Numbered from the stretch's first letter, positions 8,714 to 16,619 are shown. The stretch is 41,383 nt of DNA from Betaproteobacteria bacterium (GCA_016234705.1 JACRAS010000201.1:1-41383), one strand, 5' to 3'. Numbers and translations: made by a program. The notes: a model not told the origin generated them from the sequence alone.

Positions 8714-10729
8714 ATGGCGGAGAAAGCGGTGTACAGCATCGATATCGACATCGGCGGCACGTTTACGGACGGGTTCTTCACCGACGGCGGGGAAGTGCGC
8801 ACCGAGAAGGTGATCACGACCCCGCACGACATCACCGAGTGCTTTATGAACTGCGTGGCTGCGGGATGCGCCGCGTTCGGGGTCGATCGGGCGGAGTTCC
8901 TGCGCCGCACCGCGGTGGTGCGGGTGTCGACCACGGTGGGAACGAATCTCTTGGTCCAGCGCGCCGGGCCCAAACTCGGCCTTCTGGTCACGGCCGGTTG
9001 CGAGGACTCCCTGTACGGCGCGGTTCGCGCCGCGATCCTGGATCGCTACATTCCGGCTGAAATGGTGGCCGGCGTCGACGAACAGGTGGACGATGGGGGC
9101 GCAGTCCTGCGCGAAGTGGACGAGGCCGCCGTGCTCGACAAAGTGCGCGAACTGATCCGCTCAGGGGCCCGAATGATCGTGACGAGCTTGCGTAATGCCT
9201 GGCGCAACCCTCACAATGAACGGCGCATACGGGAAATCATTCTTGCGCGCTACCCGGTCCACTATCTGCGCTCCGTCCCGCTGCAACTCGGCACCGAGAT
9301 CGCGCATGTGGCCGACGATCATGCACGCACGAATTCGGCGGTACTGAACGCCTACATCCACGGCGATCTTGCGCGCGCGCTCTATCGCGCCGAGGACAAG
9401 CTGCGCGAGGCTGGTTATGAGCGACCATTGCTCGTGGTGCACGCGAGCGGCGGCACCGCCCGCGTCGCAAAGACCGTGGCGCTGCAGACGCTGCAATCCG
9501 GCCCCGCGGTCGCCGCCCAAGGCGCGGCCTACCTGGCCACGCTCCTCGGCGAGCGCAGAGTGGTCGAGGCCGACATGGGGGGTACGAGTTTCGACCTGGC
9601 TATCATCGTCGATGGCCGGGCCGCGTTCAATGATGCGCCGATGCTCGACGATATCAGCGTCGCCGTGCCGATGATCGAGACCGAGTCCCTGGGCGCCGGC
9701 GGCGGCAGCATCGCGCGCGTGGATGGCGGCGTGCTGCGCGTCGGCCCGCGTAGCGCAGGCTCGGCCCCCGGTCCGGCCTGCTACGGCAAGGGCGGCATGG
9801 AACCCACCGTTACGGACGCGAATCTGGTTCTGGGCTATCTGGATCCGGAACGCTTCCTCGGCGGGCGCATGCGGCTCGATGTCGCCGCGGCGAGGCGTGT
9901 CATCGAAAGGCGGATCTGCCGGCCGCTGGGTCTTTCGGTCGAACAGGCCGCCTTCGATATCCGCGAATGCATAGACGGATCCATGGCCGAGGAAACGCGT
10001 AAGCGGCTGCGGCGCAAGGGCTTGGCGCCGGCGGACATCGCCTTTTTCCCGGTCGGGGGCGGCGGCGCGGTGCATGCATGCGCGATCGCCGAACGCGCGG
10101 GCATCGAGCGGATCGTCGCGTTTCCGTTCGGCTCGGTGTTCAGCGCATTCGGCGGATCGACCACCAACGTGCAGCACATTTACTTGCGCACGGTTTCGAT
10201 TCGCGCCGCAATGGCCCAACAGGTCGAGGCCATCCTCCCCGCCCTGCGCCAGCAAGCGCTGCTGGACATGCAGGGCGAAGGATTTTCACCGGCGGAGATT
10301 ACGTTTTCCGGCCAGTGCGTCGCGCGCCGGGGAGACCATCGGCGCGTGGTGGAGCTTCCGGCCGGGGGCCGCAAGCATACGGCCGCCCGGGTCATCGCCG
10401 CGGAGGCGAAAGGGGCGACTATCGAAAGCGTGCGCCTGGTGGCGACGGCCGCCGTCGCCCATTGGACCCCCATTGCGAACAGGTTGCAGCGGCGCACGCC
10501 GGTAGCCGCGCCACGGGCGACGCGACCGGTCTACTGGGAGCGTGGGCACACGCGTCCCACGCCCATCTACGATCGTGATGCACTGACGAAGGACCAGGTA
10601 ATCCGCGGACCCGCGATCGTCGAAGGGCCGGACACGAGCTACGCAATCGCGCCGAATTGGCTGCTCAAGATAGATCGCTACGGAAACTTCATCGTCGGCC
10701 TGAGTTCCGCGGGTCCGGCGACAATTTGA
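8714..10729 (+). CDS. HyuA-like ATPase subunit (second copy) of acetophenone carboxylase-type enzyme
   Basis: This is the second HyuA-family protein (671 aa), clearly diverged from the one at 3494. The phosphate-1 motif IDIGGTFTD is at residues 11-19, phosphate-2 EADMGGTSFD at about 285-294, and the adenosine loop reads PVGGGGAVHA (about 446-455) instead of the usual GGAGP/L. The conserved GAGGGSIARV and APGPACYGKGG segments are present. It is about 40 residues shorter than its paralogue, mainly at the C-terminus. AGGAG lies 5 bases upstream of ATG 8714. Paired with 3494 it would give two A-type subunits in one complex, one of which may be mainly structural. The altered adenosine loop makes this copy the likelier non-catalytic one, but that is a guess. 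Confidence 0.85.
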   Translation: MAEKAVYSIDIDIGGTFTDGFFTDGGEVRTEKVITTPHDITECFMNCVAAGCAAFGVDRAEFLRRTAVVRVSTTVGTNLLVQRAGPKLGLLVTAGCEDSLYGAVRAAILDRYIPAEMVAGVDEQVDDGGAVLREVDEAAVLDKVRELIRSGARMIVTSLRNAWRNPHNERRIREIILARYPVHYLRSVPLQLGTEIAHVADDHARTNSAVLNAYIHGDLARALYRAEDKLREAGYERPLLVVHASGGTARVAKTVALQTLQSGPAVAAQGAAYLATLLGERRVVEADMGGTSFDLAIIVDGRAAFNDAPMLDDISVAVPMIETESLGAGGGSIARVDGGVLRVGPRSAGSAPGPACYGKGGMEPTVTDANLVLGYLDPERFLGGRMRLDVAAARRVIERRICRPLGLSVEQAAFDIRECIDGSMAEETRKRLRRKGLAPADIAFFPVGGGGAVHACAIAERAGIERIVAFPFGSVFSAFGGSTTNVQHIYLRTVSIRAAMAQQVEAILPALRQQALLDMQGEGFSPAEITFSGQCVARRGDHRRVVELPAGGRKHTAARVIAAEAKGATIESVRLVATAAVAHWTPIANRLQRRTPVAAPRATRPVYWERGHTRPTPIYDRDALTKDQVIRGPAIVEGPDTSYAIAPNWLLKIDRYGNFIVGLSSAGPATI

Positions 10730-10745
10730 GCGGAGGGTATCGACC

Positions 10746-11429
10746 ATGAATCATGACGAAACCGGACAAAGCGACCAGGCATTTTTTCAGTCCCGGGGCT
10801 TCGGCCAGCGCATCGGCTTTGGCGAGCATCCGGCCGTCTTGGTGATCGACCTGACGCGCGCATTCGCCGATCCGGCCATATCCCTTGGAGCGCCGCTCGA
10901 TGACGTGATCGCCCAAACCAATCGCGTTCTCGACGCCGCGCACGCTGCCACGGTGCCGGTGTTCCTCTCCGTCGTTGCCTACGAGGAGCCGGGGTTCGAG
11001 GACGCAGGTATCTGGCGTTTAAAAATGGCGGGGCTTTCGACACTGAAGGCAGGCTCCCCGGGCGTTGAACTCGATCCGCGCGTGCGGCGCTTGCCGAAAG
11101 ACTCGGTAGTGCTGAAGAAGTTCGCATCGTTCTTCTTCGGCACTGACCTGGTTTCCAGGCTAACGGCGGGACGCATCGACACCGTGATCGTCACCGGGTG
11201 CACCACCAGCGGATGCGTCAGGGCCACGGTGGTGGACGCGGTGCAATTCGGTTTTCGGCCCATCGTCGCGCGCGAGGCGGTGGGAGATCGCTCTGTAAAC
11301 GCACATCAGCAAAGCCTGTTCGACATGGACGCCAAGTACGCCGACGTTGTGGACGTCGAGGAGGTGCTCCGTTATCTTCGACGGCTGCGTTCTGGTGCGG
11401 GCGCGGACAGCGGTCCGACCAGCGTATGA
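10746..11429 (+). CDS. Isochorismatase-family cysteine hydrolase (N-carbamoylsarcosine amidase-like)
   Basis: This 227-residue protein belongs to the isochorismatase-like superfamily of cysteine amidases and hydrolases. The catalytic triad is visible: D35 in VLVIDLTRAF, K125 in LKKFASFFFGT and C157 in TGCTTSGCVRA, with the usual cis-peptide neighbourhood before the cysteine. A nucleophilic cysteine followed by VRAT favours amide or carbamoyl hydrolysis over isochorismate hydrolysis. It starts 16 bases after the HyuA-like gene with GGAGGGT upstream, so it is the last gene of the operon. In creatinine breakdown, a HyuAB-type N-methylhydantoinase works with N-carbamoylsarcosine amidase, so this gene leaves open a hydantoin-like substrate. 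The zinc-ribbon and UroD-like genes argue for carboxylation instead. Confidence 0.8.
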   Translation: MNHDETGQSDQAFFQSRGFGQRIGFGEHPAVLVIDLTRAFADPAISLGAPLDDVIAQTNRVLDAAHAATVPVFLSVVAYEEPGFEDAGIWRLKMAGLSTLKAGSPGVELDPRVRRLPKDSVVLKKFASFFFGTDLVSRLTAGRIDTVIVTGCTTSGCVRATVVDAVQFGFRPIVAREAVGDRSVNAHQQSLFDMDAKYADVVDVEEVLRYLRRLRSGAGADSGPTSV

Positions 11430-11454
11430 TCGAGGTGCCCGGGTACGCTCGTGT

Positions 11455-11471
11455 CGAGGGAAAGTCCCTCG
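11455..11471. terminator. Short hairpin between convergent genes
   Basis: CGAGGGA at 11455-11461 and TCCCTCG at 11465-11471 form a 7-bp stem with an AAG loop. It sits between the stop codons of the converging isochorismatase (+) and CaiB (-) genes. There is no T tract on either side, so intrinsic termination is only a possibility. Confidence 0.3.
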
Positions 11472-11517
11472 GCGCCGACCGCTCAGACAGGTTTGTAATC
11501 CCCGCCCGTCGCTCAAA

Positions 11518-12684
11518 TTAGATAATCCCATGCTGCCGCAGGAGCGCGATGCGCTCAGGGGCAAACCCTGCCTCGCGCAAGACCTCGTCGGTATGCTCGC
11601 CTAGATCCGGCGGCGGACGAAGTTCGACGGTTCTGTCCGAGTCCACACGTACCGGTCCGTGCGGTGCCTTGAGCTTGCCGTACTTGGGGTGATCGATTTC
11701 GTAAAATACCCCCAGGTGGCGAACCTGCGGATCGGTTTCCACATCCTGTACTTCATGCTCGGGTGCGAATGGAACGTCCTCGCGATCCAGCAGTAGTATC
11801 CAATCGTTGCGGTTGCGCGTGCGAAAAATCCCGTTCAGTTCCAACGCGAGCGCCTCGTAGTGTTTGACGCGATCCATCCGCGTTGCGTACTTGGTGATCC
11901 ATTCCTCGCGACCAACCACGCGGCACAGGCCCTGCCAAAACTTGTCGGGCGAGGACATGTGCAGTCCGATGCGTTTGCCATCCTTGCAGTTGAGGTTGTA
12001 GGCCTGCGACATCGCGGCACGCTGATATACCGGGACCGGTTCACCCGTGGCGAAATAGTTGGTGATCGGCTCGGCGCCGAGGGCGATGGTCGCCTCCAGC
12101 ATGTTGACTTCGACCAGATGGCCTTGGTCCGATTGGGTCCGCTCATGCAACGCGCCGAGGATTCCGAGGGCCGCATAGTAGCTGGTTGCCGGATCGGCAA
12201 TGGCCGGTCCCACCACGCGTGGGTCGTCGCCTCTGCGGTGGCGGCTCATCCAGCCCGAGAGCGCCTGGCCGACGTTGTCGAAAGCGGGACGCTCGGCGTA
12301 GGGGCCGTCGGCGCCGAAGCCCGTGATGGAGCAGTAGATCAGGCGTGGGTTGATCTCACGCAGAGCCTGATAGCCGATGCCGAGCTTCTCGGCGACGCCG
12401 GGTCGGTTGTTGATCACCAGGACATCGGCGGTGCGCACCAAGGATTTCAGCGTGTCCAGCCCCTCCGGCTTGGTGTATTCCAGGGCGATAGACCGCTTGT
12501 TACGATTGTGGGCCTGAAAATGGGGACTGTACAGCCCATTTTGAAATGCCCGAAAAGGGTCGCCTGCGCCGGGTCTTTCCACTTTTACGACATCGGCCCC
12601 AAGCTCGGCAAGCAGCATTGAGGCGTAGGGGCCAGTGATAAACCCGCCCAGATCCAGGACGCGGATATCTTTCAAGAGTTTCAT
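11518..12684 (-). CDS. Family III CoA-transferase (CaiB/BaiF)
   Basis: This transferase (388 aa) moves CoA between an acyl-CoA and a free acid through an aspartyl intermediate. The N-terminal VLDLGGFITGPYASMLLAEL, the NRNKRSIALEY strand and PRLIYCSITGFGADGPY are family hallmarks. The catalytic Asp is D164 in AIADPATSYYAAL. ATG 12684 (MKLLKDIRVL) was preferred to ATG 12705 because the family begins near this residue and AAAGGG lies about 11 bases upstream. On the same strand and upstream lie a decayed Bug receptor tail and a citryl-CoA-lyase-like gene, so the ancestral operon was lyase, receptor, transferase. The transferase could activate the acid made by the converging carboxylase-like operon. 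That link is inferred. Confidence 0.9.
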   Translation of the reverse strand: MKLLKDIRVLDLGGFITGPYASMLLAELGADVVKVERPGAGDPFRAFQNGLYSPHFQAHNRNKRSIALEYTKPEGLDTLKSLVRTADVLVINNRPGVAEKLGIGYQALREINPRLIYCSITGFGADGPYAERPAFDNVGQALSGWMSRHRRGDDPRVVGPAIADPATSYYAALGILGALHERTQSDQGHLVEVNMLEATIALGAEPITNYFATGEPVPVYQRAAMSQAYNLNCKDGKRIGLHMSSPDKFWQGLCRVVGREEWITKYATRMDRVKHYEALALELNGIFRTRNRNDWILLLDREDVPFAPEHEVQDVETDPQVRHLGVFYEIDHPKYGKLKAPHGPVRVDSDRTVELRPPPDLGEHTDEVLREAGFAPERIALLRQHGII

Positions 12685-12792
12685 CGCGCTTTGGCCCTTT
12701 CGCATCGCAAGTTAACGGTAAGCGTACGCCCATCACCGCGCCGGCACGCGCCAACCTCGATATCTCCCGAGGTCAAACGGGGGGAGGCATGC

Positions 12793-12943
12793 CTATCCGG
12801 GTTTGGCGCCGGTCGCCTTGATGATTCGGCTCAACCTCTGCGCTGCGTACGAGCTGGCCGAATTCTCCCGCCGACATGGGTGCGGTTTCCACGCCGATGC
12901 CGGCACAGCGCTGCTTGAGATCCGCTGCATTCCGTGTCAGCAC
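12793..12943 (-). pseudogene. C-terminal remnant of a Bug/TctC-type solute receptor, frameshifted
   Basis: Read on the minus strand, this stretch encodes NAADLKQRCAGIGVETAP and then SAGEFGQLVRS. That is the usual end region of tripartite tricarboxylate (Bug family) receptors. A one-base shift is then needed to reach RIIKATGAKPG and a stop at 12793-12795, the normal Bug C-terminus. The first three quarters of the gene are missing: coding similarity begins directly after the stop of the citryl-CoA-lyase-like gene (12945). The position between a lyase and a CaiB gene suits a deleted receptor of the same operon. Confidence 0.7.
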
Positions 12944-12944
12944 A

Positions 12945-13742
12945 TTATTCCTTCGGATGATTGCCCGACTTGGGGCGCAGATGCGCTGAGGTCTCTTCAT
13001 TTAGGCGCTCCCAAATGTTTTTTGCTATTGGATTGCGGATTTCTTCGGCGATATGGCCGACAAGGCCGATCGCACGACCCATGACCGCAATGCCGCGGCA
13101 GATGCGCCAGTCGAGGCCTAGCTCGCTTGCCACGGCGCCTATTGCGCCGGTGGCGTTCACCGGCAGTACATTGCCGGATACGCGCTCAGCCTCGGCGGCG
13201 ATGAGCTGAATCAACTCGCAGTAGCGGCCGTAGTAGCCGTTTTCCTTTGCGAGCTGGAACAGCCGCGGCGTTCTGGGGTCGATCGGTTTGTGAATCGGAT
13301 GCCCGATCCCGGGGACGCTGGATTTTCTGGCGCGCAGGTCGGCGACGATTCGTGCTGCGATGGACTTAAGATCAGGCTTGTCGACGTCTTTCAGCGCTTC
13401 CTGCATGATGCGCGCCGAGCCCTCAGCCGTACCGACGAATACTGTGCCCATGCCACAGAGTCCCGCTGCGACGGCGGCGTTCAGCGCTTCCGGCGCGCCG
13501 AGGTAGGTCATGCGTGTCGCAATGGCGTTCGGGGTCATGCCGTGTTCGACCAGGGTGACCATCAGCGCATTGAACAGTACCGACTGCTGCGGCGTGGGTA
13601 GCGTCCCGTTGATCTCGAGCCAGGCCATGTCGCCGAGCGCTACCTTGCCGATTAGCTCGTTCACGAGATCCATGCCACGCACTACGATCTTGTCCACGGT
13701 GCTCCAGCCCATTTCGGAGCGGATTGTCTTGTCTTGTCTCAT
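12945..13742 (-). CDS. Short citrate synthase-fold enzyme, citryl-CoA lyase-like
   Basis: This 265-residue protein has the compact citrate synthase fold of citryl-CoA lyases, which cleave or form a C-C bond between acetyl-CoA and an oxo acid. The catalytic region is visible as VPGIGHPIHKPIDPR (H148), and VEHGMTPN holds the other expected His (H67). The C-terminal CoA-domain segment GRAIGLVGHIAEE also fits. Citrate synthases proper exceed 370 residues, so the short length supports the lyase class. ATG 13742 is preceded by GGAAGG at 8 bases; an upstream in-frame start exists but would add unrelated residues. It leads a minus-strand set with a Bug remnant and a CaiB transferase. Its natural substrate (citryl-, citramalyl- or a related CoA) is not readable. 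Confidence 0.8.
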   Translation of the reverse strand: MRQDKTIRSEMGWSTVDKIVVRGMDLVNELIGKVALGDMAWLEINGTLPTPQQSVLFNALMVTLVEHGMTPNAIATRMTYLGAPEALNAAVAAGLCGMGTVFVGTAEGSARIMQEALKDVDKPDLKSIAARIVADLRARKSSVPGIGHPIHKPIDPRTPRLFQLAKENGYYGRYCELIQLIAAEAERVSGNVLPVNATGAIGAVASELGLDWRICRGIAVMGRAIGLVGHIAEEIRNPIAKNIWERLNEETSAHLRPKSGNHPKE

Positions 13743-13878
13743 GCCTATGCCTTCCGGAATGCAGCGTTGAACCTGGGTTGCGATACGCCGCCTGCGCCCA
13801 ATGCGACGAGGTGTAGGGAGTGTTGCCCCTGGAACGGTCGTTGTCAAGTTGATTGGAGGATCAACCCTGCAGCGGCAA

Positions 13879-14083
13879 TCACCGGCGCTCCAGCTTCAAA
13901 AGCAGCGTGCGAGCGGCCATATGCTTGATGCGGCCTCGTGCGTCGCGCCAGTCCCACCGGCAGCCAAGCTTTTTGCTCTGCCGGGTTCTGCCCCAGTCCC
14001 GTTGTTCAGCCAAAAGCCCTTGGATCAGTCCGATATCCTCGGCGCTTCAGTTCCCGGCCTTGTATTACCATGACGCCTGTCAT
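13879..14083 (-). pseudogene. N-terminal remnant of a DruA/DUF4338-like protein
   Basis: On the minus strand the sequence reads MVIQGREL and, after a one-base shift, SAEDIGLIQGLLAEQ. GCRWDWRDARGRIKHMAARTLLLKLERR-type coding then follows (about 50 residues) and ends at a TGA (13879-13881). The pattern of a QGREL start, an L-C-x-x-W-D-W-R motif and an M-A-x-R-x-L-L-L-K-L helix is what I know from DruA-like (DUF4338) proteins, often found on mobile DNA. Nothing recognisable follows, so only about the first 65 residues remain. It lies at the edge of the ACAD/TRAP region and is probably a scar of past mobile-element activity. It does not show a functional defence gene. Confidence 0.55.
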
Positions 14084-14086
14084 GGT
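14067..14086. repeat. Perfect 8-bp inverted repeat, 4-base spacer
   Basis: ACCATGAC (14067-14074) and GTCATGGT (14079-14086) are exact reverse complements around GCCT. The repeat overlaps the presumed start of the DruA-like remnant and lies about 150 bases upstream of the ACAD gene at 14239. It could be an operator or only the start region of the dead gene. Confidence 0.5.
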
Positions 14087-14126
14087 TCACACGCTACGCC
14101 ATGATCGCGTTCGAGTTCAGCAAGGG

Positions 14127-14148
14127 AATCAATTTTTTTTCGCTTGCC
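14127..14148 (-). repeat. Partial copy A of the region's dispersed repeat
   Basis: These 22 bases match 34,913-34,934 at 20 of 22 positions, in the same orientation. The shared parts are AATCAA at one end and CGCTTGCC at the other, with a T-rich middle. Only the inner third of the longer repeat (17,966-18,033 and 34,914-34,980) is represented. Low complexity in the middle means chance similarity is not excluded. Confidence 0.35.
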
Positions 14149-14238
14149 AGAATCGCGGCAGGCAAGTAATTTTCCAGGCAATCGGGGCCGAGACAGAAGG
14201 TATTCAACGAAATATTAGCGAGCGACAGGAGAACAGTC

Positions 14239-15393
14239 ATGCGAGCAGGAGCGGATTTCGGTTTCACCGAAGAACAATTGATGCTGCGGGATTCAGTGCG
14301 GCGCTTCGTGCGGGAGCAAGTGCCGGAGGAATACGCGAGGAAGTGCGACCAGGAGAAAATCGCCCCGCTGGACACTTTCGACAAGATCAGCGAAATGGGC
14401 TGGCTGGGTATCGGCATCCCGGAAGAATACGGCGGCGCGGGCCTGGGTTTCACGGAGCTGGGCATCGTGCTGGAGGAGTTGTCCTACGGGCTGTTGGAGC
14501 TCTCGGTGCTGGTGTACCGCGCCACGGTGCACGGCGCCCAGTCGCTGCTCACCTACGGCAGCGAAGAGCAGCGTCGCAAATATCTGCCTTTGATCGCGGC
14601 GGGCAAGTTCAAGTCTTCCATGAGCCTCACCGAGCCCAACGCCGGCACCGACGCCGCGGGGATTCAAACCCGGGCGGTGCGGGACGGGGACTATTACATC
14701 ATCAACGGCTCGAAGATCTTCAACTCCCAGGTGGACCTCGCCACCCGCACCGTGCTGGTGACCCGGACCGACCCCAACCTTCCCCAGCACAAGGGGATGA
14801 GCCTGTTCTTCGTGGACCCCCACAGCCCCGGCGTCACCATCCGGCGGCTGGATACCCTGTGTTTCCGCTCGGTAGGCACCAACAGCGTCAGCTACGACAA
14901 CGTGCGGGTCCACAAGGACGATCTGCTGGGGGAACTCAACGGCGGCTGGAAGCACCTGATGACCAACCTCAACAAGGAGCGCTTCGCTATCGCCGCCCAA
15001 GTCACCGGGGCCGCCCAGAATGCCCTGGACTGCGCCCTGCAATACGCCAAGGACCGGGTGCAGTTCGGCCAACCCATCGGCAAGTTCCAGGTCATCCAGC
15101 ACAAGTTGGCCGACATGCAAACTCAGGTGCACATCTCCCGCCTCATGAGCTACGATCTGGCCCGCCGGCTGGACGCCAAGATCGAATGCCGCAAGGAAGC
15201 CTCCATGGCCAAGGTGTTCACCTGCGAGGCTTACCATCGAGTCGCCGACGAAGGCATGCAAATCCTGGGAGGCTATTCCATGATGCCCGACTTCCCCATG
15301 GAGCGCCACTACCGGGATTCCCGCATCATGCGCATCGGCGGCGGCTCCAGCGAAGTCATGCGAACCTCTATCGCCAAGGATCTAGGGTTGTAG
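14239..15393 (+). CDS. Acyl-CoA dehydrogenase
   Basis: This 384-residue flavoprotein should introduce a double bond into an acyl-CoA and pass electrons to ETF. Family parts are present in order: the N-terminal helices (FTEEQLMLRDSV), MSLTEPNAGTDAAGI at the FAD/substrate site, DRVQFGQPIGKFQVIQ and the C-terminal IGGGSSEVMR. The usual C-terminal catalytic Glu position is Gly (367-369). The base is probably E247 in NLNKERFAI, as in isovaleryl- and long-chain-type enzymes. AGGAGA lies about 8 bases before ATG 14239. The gene converges on a TRAP receptor gene (15521, minus). It is the first intact gene in the different-style block that begins near 14.1 kb. Confidence 0.92.
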   Translation: MRAGADFGFTEEQLMLRDSVRRFVREQVPEEYARKCDQEKIAPLDTFDKISEMGWLGIGIPEEYGGAGLGFTELGIVLEELSYGLLELSVLVYRATVHGAQSLLTYGSEEQRRKYLPLIAAGKFKSSMSLTEPNAGTDAAGIQTRAVRDGDYYIINGSKIFNSQVDLATRTVLVTRTDPNLPQHKGMSLFFVDPHSPGVTIRRLDTLCFRSVGTNSVSYDNVRVHKDDLLGELNGGWKHLMTNLNKERFAIAAQVTGAAQNALDCALQYAKDRVQFGQPIGKFQVIQHKLADMQTQVHISRLMSYDLARRLDAKIECRKEASMAKVFTCEAYHRVADEGMQILGGYSMMPDFPMERHYRDSRIMRIGGGSSEVMRTSIAKDLGL

Positions 15394-15473
15394 CCCGGAA
15401 GCTCATTGGGCGTTCGATTGGCCGGGGCAGCAGCGTTTACGGGCATGTTTCAGGCGCACTTAGAAGCTTCAGT

Positions 15474-15507
15474 CAGGTCGGGCGAGAGATTCTCCCTACC
15501 CGATCTG
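15474..15507. terminator. Hairpin between convergent ACAD and TRAP receptor genes
   Basis: CAGGTCGGG (15474-15482) pairs with CCCGATCTG (15499-15507) with one G-T pair, and GAGA/TCTC inside the loop can extend it. It is followed by TTTCACT on the plus strand. It lies between the stop codons at 15393 (+) and 15521 (-) and could end transcription from the plus side. Confidence 0.45.
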
Positions 15508-15520
15508 TTTCACTCCTGAG

Positions 15521-16558
15521 CTACCGCCCGGCAACCAAGGCCTCGGTAAAGGCTTTGAGCACCTCGCTCCCCGGCTTGCCGCGCTTGTCCAGGGCATCGG
15601 CCCACTCGGCCCGGACCGTGACGGCCAGGGCGGCGATTTCCTTACGATCCGCGGGCGGGAAGCTCACCACCGTCATGCCTCCCTGCTTCAGCTTTTCATA
15701 GTCCGCTTCCACCCCTTTGTCCACCACCGCGCACGCATTCCCTCCGGCGGCTTCACCGGCCTCCAGCATGATCTTCTGGACACTGTCCGATAATTTCTTG
15801 AAACGCGCTTCGCCGATGCCGAAAATAGCCACCACGCTGCCGAAATTTTCTCCCGCAGTTACGAACTTCGCCTGCCCAGGCAGGTTATAAGACAGGATGC
15901 TTCCGGTAGCCAGGGTGCCGCCGTCGATGGTTCCCCGGGACAGGGACTCATAGATCTCTGGCCCCGTCATTCGGATCGGGACAGCCTTCAGTTTGCGAAT
16001 CATGCTTTCCTTCGGCCCTCCCGTGGTCTGAAGCTTTAGCCCCTCAAGGCTCTTGACCGACTCCAACTTGTGACGCGAAAAAATCTGATATGGAGGCAGC
16101 ACGATGCTGAATAGGGGCCGAAACCCCAAGGGGGCGTATTCCCTGGCCGCAATCACGCCTCCCTCCCTCGTCAAGGGCAAGAGGGCGAAGGTTCCGGCAC
16201 AAGACGTCCCGAAGCTCCCCGGCAACTCCGCTACCACCGATAGCGGCATCTTGTCGGAAACATAGGCCGGCACCACCAGGGCAATATCAGTGACCCCGGA
16301 CAAGGCCAAGGACAACATATCTTTAGCCTTGCCCAATTGCTCCGCCGGATAGTATTCAAACTGCACCATCCCACCCGCATTCTTGGCCACCGCATCCATC
16401 CAATACTTGACCAAGGGTTCCACCAGGAAATGATTGACGGGCAGATTATGGGCGAGCCGCAGGACGATTTTCTTGTCCTGGGAACCGGCGACGCCGCTAA
16501 AAAGAGTCAACCCTAAGGCCAGTATCAGCCCGGCGGCCCTGCCATAACGATAAATCAT
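15521..16558 (-). CDS. TRAP transporter substrate-binding protein, DctP family (receptor 1)
   Basis: This 345-residue periplasmic receptor of the TRAP type has a Sec signal peptide (LALGLTLFSGVAGS before QDKK). Its body is typical: FEYYPAEQLGKAKDML, SGVTDIALVVPAYVSDKMPL and SLSRGTIDG. In most DctP proteins a conserved Arg in a KLRV/T strand pairs with the ligand carboxylate. Here that position is Gln177 (GLKLQTTG), so the ligand or its binding mode may differ, although the Arg in MIRKLKAVP downstream is kept. AGGAGGGG lies 5 bases upstream of ATG 16558. It sits 61 bases after an ACAD gene on the same strand. No permease gene accompanies it, so it probably feeds the single dctQM pair at 18.2-20.0 kb. 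Confidence 0.9.
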   Translation of the reverse strand: MIYRYGRAAGLILALGLTLFSGVAGSQDKKIVLRLAHNLPVNHFLVEPLVKYWMDAVAKNAGGMVQFEYYPAEQLGKAKDMLSLALSGVTDIALVVPAYVSDKMPLSVVAELPGSFGTSCAGTFALLPLTREGGVIAAREYAPLGFRPLFSIVLPPYQIFSRHKLESVKSLEGLKLQTTGGPKESMIRKLKAVPIRMTGPEIYESLSRGTIDGGTLATGSILSYNLPGQAKFVTAGENFGSVVAIFGIGEARFKKLSDSVQKIMLEAGEAAGGNACAVVDKGVEADYEKLKQGGMTVVSFPPADRKEIAALAVTVRAEWADALDKRGKPGSEVLKAFTEALVAGR

Positions 16559-16619
16559 GATCCCCTCCTCTTTCGTTGATATTAACGCGCCCCGATCACG
16601 GCCAGGCGCTCCGGGTTAC

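Noticed and set aside
13879-14083. Calling the DruA-like stretch a Druantia defence system
   Set aside because: Only about 65 codons with a frameshift and early stop remain, and no other Druantia genes are near.
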